A program made the translations under genes and the position numbers. The notes below the pieces were generated by a model that was not told where the DNA came from, made no database searches, and saw nothing but the letters and a program-made list of their open reading frames with translations. This document shows, one piece after another, positions 56,694-64,000 of a stretch of 64,000 bases of DNA. Positions within the stretch are counted from its first letter, which is position 1, and the number at the start of each line of letters is the position of its first letter. Source of the stretch: Paramacrobiotus metropolitanus (taxonomy: Eukaryota; Tardigrada; Eutardigrada; Parachela; Macrobiotidae); NCBI RefSeq assembly GCF_019649055.1, contig NW_026570222.1:1364001-1428000 (forward strand), in the 5' to 3' direction.

Positions 56694-59288
56694 TCACCTA
56701 GGAGAACTGAGCAATCCGGAATCGAATCCCATACAGCGGAAATAGGAAATCATCAACTGCGGACAATACTTCCAGCAGACATCATAGCGCACAGCTTCGT
56801 GCTGGGGCAATCGCTCGTCTGCATATCGAACCAAAAATCGTACTTCTTTTGAGGACGGACTGCCAACATTGATCATTTCAAGTTCGGCGCAAGCTTCTAT
56901 GGCTTTGGCTACTCTTCCTTGTTCCAAACCACTTAGAGAAAAGACAGGTACTTCAGAAAGCGGTTCCTAAATAAAACACCATGTACGAGCAGATGGCAAA
57001 AAGATCCTTCCATAATGTCACTTACCTCTGCGATGCCGGAAGAAGAGGCCATATCCTCAGCGCGCACGTCTGATTCTTCAGAATACACTCCTTCGTCAAG
57101 TGATGCAGAGGAATTGTTCAGGCTAAAAACATGAACGGGATGCACAGGGTGGGGTTCAATTTCCATGCTCATATCGGCATGACATTCCTCAGAATCATCT
57201 TGCATACGCCCATTCTCGTCCACCCGTTCAGGAGCAGTCGATGACGCAGTCACAGCACCATCCATTTCATGCTGCACCAGCACTACGAATTTTTCCGAGC
57301 TCCTGTTAACCGCATTCTGTGTTGCTTCCGGTGCCGGACACTGCATAGGAGTGTCATATTTTTCCGCAGAGGGCACCGAAAGTTCCTCTGCCAGCGAAAC
57401 AACAGTAGATTTTTCGGCGGATTTCTCGTTCGACATTTTCTGCGCTACTGGCACGGAAGCTGAAGTAAGGGAGACCTCGTCATCATGGCTATCATCCTCG
57501 TCAAAATAACATCGGCGAACGTTTTCACTTTTCCGCTTGACAATAGGGACATCATCTGGCGACGAACTCCGGCTAACTGGATTTCCCCTGGCAAATGGTT
57601 GAGATATCATGGACATTGCACGCCGCTTATTACGCTTTTCTCGTGATCTGGCTAACAATTTCAACGCGACTGCAGTTTTATCAGGATTTTCAACAGGGAC
57701 TGAAGTACTGGGCACCTCCTTTCTTCGAACTGTTTCGTCTTCCTGTTTTCTCTCAACAAATTCTTCCTCCTTTTTTTCGTCTGTCTCACAATAAACCGGT
57801 TTTCTCGATGATATACGCAAGCCGTAGTTATGCTTTGGCATCACACTAAGACTTCTCATTGAGCCTCGCTGGCGCAGAATTCTTTTAACAGCATCGTCGG
57901 CGGCAGTTTCTTGATCTACAAGCACGGAGTTTTCAGATGAAAGAAAGCGGTAATGTAAATCAACATGGGGAAACGAGTAAGTTTAAATTAACCGAACCTA
58001 TGAAAATGCTTTTGAAAAATGAAGACATATGGATTAACATTACTTACTGTTGCATTCTGGTTTTAATTACAGTAACTGCACTCTAAATCTACTAGAACTG
58101 AAATTAAGTGCTGTAAATAATAATCTGCATTTAACAGTATCATATCCAGCGTACAACGCTGATACGCACCAGAATCCAATTCCGAAACCCTTCGTTTTGT
58201 TTTTGCCCTGCGAGTCTTTCGACTGTAATTGTCTAAAATTGAAGAACAGGATGCTTTACGGATCCATGACAATTTACGTTTAGCTGCAACAAATACACAC
58301 CCAGATGAGCCATCTTACTAGCGACTGCATCTTTCAAGACGGGTGTATGCTCCACTGATTCTCTCTTTAGTTCTTCCTGACAAACATTCCGTAATTTAAT
58401 GTTTGTCACTTCCGGAAAGGTAGGGCTCCGCACAGGAGATGGAGGCGCAGTACGCTTCTTGTTATAGCGAGAAACATCAGCCGGTGCCACAAGTTCGGCA
58501 GGCAACCAGATCATTTCTTCACTGCAGTGTTAAACAAAACAACAGTTAATTACTGCGACTAATGACGGGGAACAGAACGGAAGAAGACCAGCAATACATA
58601 AAAAAGCGAAGAAGACCAGCAATAACAGAACAATGCAACGCGCTACATCTTAGGAATTACTTCACGGCAAATCGTCGGCAATCTATGCTAAAATACTCTG
58701 CCACTATTAAACTTCAGTTGTGGCACCACTGCAAGAAAGCACTGCTGTTCAAGCTGTCATCGAAACTGCACTACATAAAAAACCACCTGCCGAACACAGT
58801 GTTTTCGCACACGTACCTTCCGAATGCGCTAATCACAACGCGATACTCCATTTGTTCAGCGCCATCCAACGTGAGGAGAGGACTTTGACGGTGATCGAGA
58901 ACAGTGCGAGCGTGGACAACACCCTTCTGCACATTAAACGGACCGCTAAAATGATTTCCTCGCAGTCGAGCCGGGCTGGTGGCGGCGGTTGTCAGAAGCT
59001 CCTCGGTTTCGATATCGTCCGCAATTCGAAATCCACACATTTTCGTACTGACCAGTTCTTCTGGGAGCCAGACTTCGTGCCACCTGGAATGGAAACGGAT
59101 GACTTCCCGAAGGGATATTCCATTACTACAACTGATGAGCACGCATACAAATCAACGGAGGGATTCGATCCATCCTGCGGCTTCAGTCTCCATCGCAGCT
59201 GCAATTCATGCTGCGCACTGCCATCCATATTTGGTAAGTCTGACACACGCTTTCGGCCAGTTTTCTGCACCAGCGGATAATCGGACAT
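56694..59288 (-). CDS. Uncharacterised 617-aa protein with two WLP(E/A)ELV motifs
   Basis: Six exons (59149-59288, 58817-59083, 58301-58521, 58170-58232, 57026-57915, 56694-56966) join in phase to 617 residues. The donors GTATGC, GTACGT, GTGTGT, GTGCGT and GTAAGT all have in-phase acceptors. The start is MSDYPLVQKTGRKR. Residues 30-170 look folded and contain HEVWLPEELVS and, about 95 residues on, EEMIWLPAELVA. A Pro/Ser-rich patch (RTAPPSPVRSPTFPE) follows. Next come two strongly basic segments (SRKTRRAKTKRR, REKRNKRRAMS) that look like nuclear localisation signals. A long acidic, Ser-rich disordered region follows. The last 90 residues are again ordered, with AKAIEACAELEMINVG and VRFLVRYADERL. 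The design suggests a nuclear, chromatin- or cell-cycle-type scaffold. I recognise no family, so this is only an impression. Confidence 0.72.
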
Positions 59289-60639
59289 TTTCCGTCCTTC
59301 AGCATGGACTGCCAACTGTATAAAAAACCTTTACAAGAAACCGAACTGGAATCGTGGTTTGCGTAGAGCTGATAGAACTAACATGTAAAATCTAGCAACT
59401 GCGGGTCACTTGCATGTCCTGGTATTCAAAATCAAAATCAGCACACCGAACAGGATATCTAAAAGAACAGATGCAACACCCATATTGGCCATACATGATA
59501 CAGGCCACGCTCGCTATTGTCAAATAACTTAACACCATAGTTTTTTTTTAAATTTGTCATTAACATTGAACTGCGAACGGGGTTCACAGATCATATCTAC
59601 CCGGAAAAAATCATTTCTTTATGAAGGCTTACTGCATGGGTCTCCAACAAGTTTCGGTTTTTCGACAGTTGAGCGAGCGCCGAGAGTTACTCACATTCCC
59701 TCATCCACAAAGGAGCATAACGTGGATAAAAGTCACGCCAATTGCTTCAAGAATGCACACGCTGGAAAACAAATGTTATTAAATCTTCCTGGCTTGCATG
59801 GGTTGTTAACCTACATATCGTCATATCTGTTAGCTGAGTTAGCAACCAGATTTTAGACTTTGTTCATTGTCACTGTTCTGGCCATAAAGCCAGCCGCCTT
59901 CGGATGCACAAACTGAAGTCGTTTGAAGTATCCGACATTTGGTCGGGGCCTGGAGCAGAAGATGCCTAACTGGAGTTTTCAAAATGAATTGGAGCAATGA
60001 AGTCAAAACTTGTACAACTATTTTTTTTATTGCATAATTAGCAAAATTAACGGTATTTCCAAAATCTGCCATGAATTTCGAACCTCTCAGTTCGAAAACT
60101 TCGAAGTTGCATTGATCGCTTGCTGTGAACAGAACTTGCTGTGAACAGAACATGCGCCTAGCGCCTTTAATACAGCCTTCTCCCATGCGCTTTTACGATA
60201 CGAAAATACAGTTATGCCTATAGCACTGCGTTAATTTAAACTCCGCATGCGATATCGGCCGCAGTGTGCCAGTGGATTTATTTAAAATTAAGCCGTAAAA
60301 ATATCGAAGGAGGAATTCAGAATGTTCAAACCATACCAATAAGTTACGGTGCCGAAAACGGCTTCAAAACCGAAAACACAGACCATGCCATTTCAACAAC
60401 AGTAATGGTACTTAAATTTATCAACAAAACCGAAGGGAATTTTCAACAACTGCAGACATAATACCCACAAACATTATCATTAACAAAAACTGGTGAAGAC
60501 CACTAAACCAATACAATCGTCTATTCCACACCCATTCCGCAGCGGACAGGAAGTGGTTGAGGTTCATCGATCAGTGATCACTGCGCCAATGTGGACTTTG
60601 CTCCCACAACGCAGCGTTCCCCAAACGTTTTCACGGTAA
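59289..60639. other. Spacer between the orphan gene start and the HDHD2 stop
   Basis: 1.35 kb. It should hold the orphan gene's promoter and the HDHD2 3' UTR. A minus-strand ATG frame of 115 codons at 59839-60186 has no recognisable family. It begins in a tandem duplication of GCTGTGAACAGAACTT-like units at 60121-60152. I do not count it as a gene. Confidence 0.45.
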
Positions 60640-61588
60640 TCACAGCTCTTCCAGAATATACTGGACGGCTTGGACTACGTCGCTGGCAATGAATGTGGGA
60701 TGTGGCTCTATTTTGTTTTCGTCACCTTCGCGGTATTTGCCTGTCTTAACCAAAATAGCCGATAAACCGGCTTTCATAGCGCCGCATACGTCATCCCTTA
60801 CATCATCACCAATCATGACAATTTCATTCAGCTTATGCGTACTCAGAACGCCAGGGATAGCCGATAAGAAAAAGGCAGCGTCCGGTTTACCCACCACTTG
60901 AGCTTTCGTGTCCGTCGCATATTCTAAACCCGTCACAAAAGCTCCTGGACCTGAAAAATTAGCAAAAGCATTAGCAAAAGTGTTAAAATTTAGGCTTCGA
61001 GATTTATGAACTTAATCATTCAAGCCAATTCAAAAAAATTCTTGGAAAATGCTTACCTAAGGCACTTCCGTGCTTGGTCTGATAATATCGTGACTTATGA
61101 ATAGCCACAAGGTGAGCTCCGTCATTCAGTACCATGTTAAAGGCTTTGTTCATATTCTCGTAGTTCAGCTTTTCGGGCGCTAGCCCAATTACCACAGCAT
61201 CAGGATCATTAGTGGGAAGGCCTTCAAAGTCTTCCATTGCTTCATCGGAAACTAGTAACCATGGTCGCCATTTCTTGGCTTCCAAGATCTTCCTGGCTGC
61301 TGTTATAGAAGTGAAGATTTCGTCGGGATTAATATGGAAACCCATAGCTGTCAATCTTTGATGCAGCATCCGTTTGCTCTCCTTCGTTGTGTTGGTGACA
61401 AAACGTAAAGGCATTCCTGTTTGCCGTAGGCGATCAATCGCCTGTACGGCGCCAGGAATGGCGTGATCATCCACATGTAAAGTTCCACTAAGATCAAACA
61501 GAGCCATGCAGAATCGAGTCATTTTCGCGTGTCGATGAAGAACCCTGAACGTTGGAAGGAGAGGTTTGAGATCGGTATTAGTCGGCAT
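60640..61588 (-). CDS. HDHD2: HAD-like hydrolase domain-containing protein 2
   Basis: Two exons (61057-61588 and 60640-60950) give 280 residues from the first ATG. From an internal ATG at 61522 the length is 258, nearly equal to human HDHD2 (259). The conserved part begins at that second ATG, as [14 protein letters not shown] (human VLVDLSGTLHIED). Further matches are [62 protein letters not shown] and [10 protein letters not shown]. The nucleophile motif is DLSGT, so the usual second Asp of HAD phosphatases is replaced by Ser, as in the human protein. The substrate is unknown in the family. The 22-residue leader ([11 protein letters not shown]...) may be a targeting extension or untranslated. 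Confidence 0.93.
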
Positions 61589-62069
61589 CGATGAATTAGA
61601 GAATTCCAATAAAATAACTTCAGATTCGAAAGCTCTGAATTACTGCTCTTTAAAAATGGCAGTTCACTTTATGGGTTGATCCGGTATAAACGACGAAAAA
61701 AATATAAACGCAACTGCGATTACGCATCAAATCCGTTTCTTTGAAGCAGACTACTGTACGTTCGGAAAAATTATGAATTGAAAAAAGTCTGCAGACAGGA
61801 GACAGTCAATGGACAAATGTACCGTATGAATCTAATTCGAATGGGTAGATTCTATAACGCTAGACATCTGAGTCACTGACGCGACCCGCCGTCGACGGAT
61901 GAGTAATAACTGTGCATTACGCCTTACGGGATGACGAACCTTATAATGTTGCCGCGAGTCGGCGAAGGCACTCACAAAATTAATATCAAACAAACCGCGA
62001 GTCTATGGAATTCCGAATGGCCGGGAGTTTTGTTGATGTTTGCTGTTTGATTCAGAAAGTTTGATCAAA

Positions 62070-62465
62070 GATCAATGATTACAAGACAATGAATTTGGAT
62101 AGTTTGGTTTAAAACCATTGATTTTCAAATCAGTGATTTTCAGTCAATGATTATGAATCAATGATTTTCGGACACCATGATTTGAAATCAGTGATTTTTA
62201 GTGATTATGAATCAATAATTTTCGGACACCATGATTTGAAATCAGTGATTTTCAGATCAGTGATTTTCAGCCAATGATTACGAATCTATGATCTTCGAAA
62301 ACCATGAATTTGAAATCAGTGATTTTCAGATCAGTGACTGTAAATGACTGACTTAAATGGCTTGATTTTGGGTTAGTGAATACATTTCACAGGCGATTGA
62401 ATTAAAATCAATGGTTCATTAAAGACTGATTTGCAATCATTGATTGCCCTGCACTGACCTGCCAT
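62070..62465. repeat. Degenerate minisatellite built on TGATTTTCA
   Basis: The words TGATTTTCA, ATCAGTGATTTTCAG and CAATGATTATGAATCAA recur about every 12-20 bases. There is a higher-order unit of roughly 65-70 bp: TTCGGACACCATGATTTGAA appears twice, near 62168 and 62221, with a diverged third copy near 62297. Copies drift in sequence toward the right end. The array is about 400 bp long. Confidence 0.85.
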
Positions 62466-63200
62466 CAGTGATTTTCAATACGCAACCGTCGCCGCGTGCA
62501 CTGGATGCCGCTATTCGGACTTGGAAAACACGAAAATGTTTGGTATCCAGTGCACCGTAGACTCTGCGGCACAAGAAAACCGTCTTAAAACGCGGCTGCG
62601 CACTCCTGTTCACTACCACCCAACCAATCCGAATTGCGCACAGCTACTCAATACTGAGTCCAGATAACTAATTGCTAGTGCAGCTTTAATTCTAGCATAA
62701 TAATGATGTATTACTTGTGACATTCAACTAAAATAATATCGAAATAATACATTTTCTTCTGGATAAGAACTTGACATTTCATTAGCAAAGATGAAATAAC
62801 AACCACCATTGCTTTTACATCTTCCATTAACTGGCAAACTGAAAATCGACGAGAAGCAATATGTATATCAATTGAACATCTTAACTTAGAAAGCTTATTA
62901 ATCCTTTTGTAGTAATGTACATAAAAAATGATAACAATGCGTGCACATAGATTTTACTTACTTTTCGAAAACAAAAACTCCGTTCAGTATATATGGATAA
63001 ATTTTGTAATGCTCTGCAAGAAAATTTGACAACATTCTAAACAAATACGAAAGCAACACATGTATCTGAATCATAGAAAGCAAACATTTTACAACAGGTC
63101 GTACATTGAGATGTACTGCTGGCTGTACGATAAATAATGCTAATGGTATTGCTAAATTGAACTTGGTGCTCTACAGGTTAGACTGCAGGGCATGCACTAG

Positions 63201-63836
63201 GTTGTACTCGGGCTGTGCTGCAGGTTGTACTACAGGAACATTAGGCAAACAAGCGAGGCAAACCAGCACGCCGGGGTCGGCCGCACTATAGCCATATGGC
63301 ACAAGATATCAGCTAAGCATCTTGAATATTTTCTTAATTGTATTTTATCACATCAGAAAAACAAATATAGTAATAGCACACAGAATTTAGGATATTAAAA
63401 AATTTAGGCAGCCCATCGCAATGATTGTTGATTTGTTTAACGTAATGCATCTGAATTCTTAAATACTTTTCTGAGCGCAATATAAGTCACCCTATTAACA
63501 CTTTTTTTGCAAAAAACTAAAGACAAAAGTGTTTTTTTTTCTGAAAGCTGCAGATTGTCCGCGTCTCTGGTTTTATGAATTTGTTAATTCGGCTCGATGC
63601 AGTGCTAAAATTCATTAATAATTTTGTCTTGCGTATCAAATATATATCCATGCTTCCAGTTTACCGGTTTCAATTTTTACGCCTCAAATTATTTCTAATG
63701 TGATTAAGTATAATTACAAAAATATTCAATATGCTTAACTAATATCTTCTGCATTTTAACTATACTCCGGCGTGTACAGAACTTGTTTGCCTAATGTACC
63801 GCCTGTAGTACAGCTCGTAGTATAGCCGTAGTACAC
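63201..63836. repeat. Long-range inverted repeat with TGTACTACAGG arms
   Basis: The left arm (63201-63253) contains TGTACTACAGGAACATTAGG followed by CAAACAAG. The right arm (63782-63836) contains the inverse complement with CGGT in place of one A, then a diverged CTGTACTAC-rich continuation. Arms are about 53-55 bp, roughly 80% identical, enclosing about 530 bp of AT-rich DNA without a frame. This is the form of a foldback or non-autonomous DNA transposon, but no target-site duplication is obvious. Confidence 0.55.
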
Positions 63837-64000
63837 TAACAAGCAAAATATTTCCATTGAGTTATTCTCACATACCAGACGCCTATCGCTTTATAGAAAA
63901 AATTTTTGTAGTGGGTTGGTTTCTATTTTTATCGTTTAAAAACATGTAAATTAAGTATAGCATTTCGTCCTGTGACGTGTCTGTGCGCACTTCAAAGATG

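Larger units (their letters stand above)
61589..64000. other. AT-rich right flank without a gene
   Basis: 2.4 kb. The left part should contain the HDHD2 promoter. The repeat array at 62070-62465 and the inverted repeat at 63201-63836 are listed separately. Frames at 62437-62619 and 63106-63291 arise from the repeats. No coding gene or tRNA is recognisable. Confidence 0.55.

Noticed and set aside
58720-59280. A 186-codon plus-strand frame opposite the orphan 617-aa gene
   Set aside because: The minus strand here splices in phase into downstream exons with good donors (GTATGC, GTACGT). The plus frame has no splice partner or family signal.
59839-60186. 115-codon minus-strand ATG frame
   Set aside because: No family match, a tandem duplication at its start, and a position in a likely 3' UTR or spacer.

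Overview
The window is nuclear DNA from an invertebrate animal. Genes are split by GT-AG introns, mostly 50-400 bp and a few over 1 kb. The proteins are animal-type: QKI/HOW STAR protein, TONSL, MED23, MED30, TELO2, RTEL1, ALKBH4, a NACHO-like TMEM35, and a DPYD of 23 reconstructed exons. Gene density, short introns and AT-rich spacers would fit a tardigrade or another small-genome ecdysozoan. That placement is inference; no marker sequence here fixes the phylum. Exon models were built by hand from open frames, splice signals, phase continuity and remembered family sequences. For all models but two, the exons join without a frame problem.

Layout, left to right (strand): tail of an unknown gene (+, 1-88); MTRES1 (-); orphan 298-aa protein (+); cathepsin L (+); 3 kb spacer; QKI/HOW (-); MED30 (-); ANAPC7 (+); a GC-rich island with a possible 48-codon microORF (-); TMEM35A/NACHO-like (+); TONSL (-); TYMS (-); MED23 (+); ALKBH4 (-); TELO2 (+); NDUFA6 (-); RTEL1 (+); DPYD (-); orphan 617-aa protein (-); HDHD2 (-); then 2.4 kb of AT-rich repeats. 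Ten genes form five head-to-head pairs with 430-830 bp between start codons: MTRES1/orphan, MED30/ANAPC7, TYMS/MED23, ALKBH4/TELO2 and NDUFA6/RTEL1. Each probably shares a bidirectional promoter.

Functionally, the 22-55 kb part is rich in genome maintenance and nucleotide supply: TONSL (replication-fork repair), TYMS (dTMP synthesis), TELO2 (PIKK maturation), RTEL1 (helicase for telomeres and D-loops) and DPYD (pyrimidine breakdown). Two Mediator subunits (MED30, MED23), an APC/C subunit, a complex I subunit, a mitochondrial RNA-binding factor and a receptor chaperone complete the set. There is no operon-like same-strand clustering.

Points of interest are two complete proteins I cannot assign (298 and 617 aa), a DEGH instead of DEAH motif II in RTEL1, a 29-bp-stem hairpin of pre-miRNA size in a TYMS intron, the GC-rich island upstream of TMEM35, several perfect palindromes, and a TGATTTTCA-type repeat array followed by a long-range inverted repeat near the right end.
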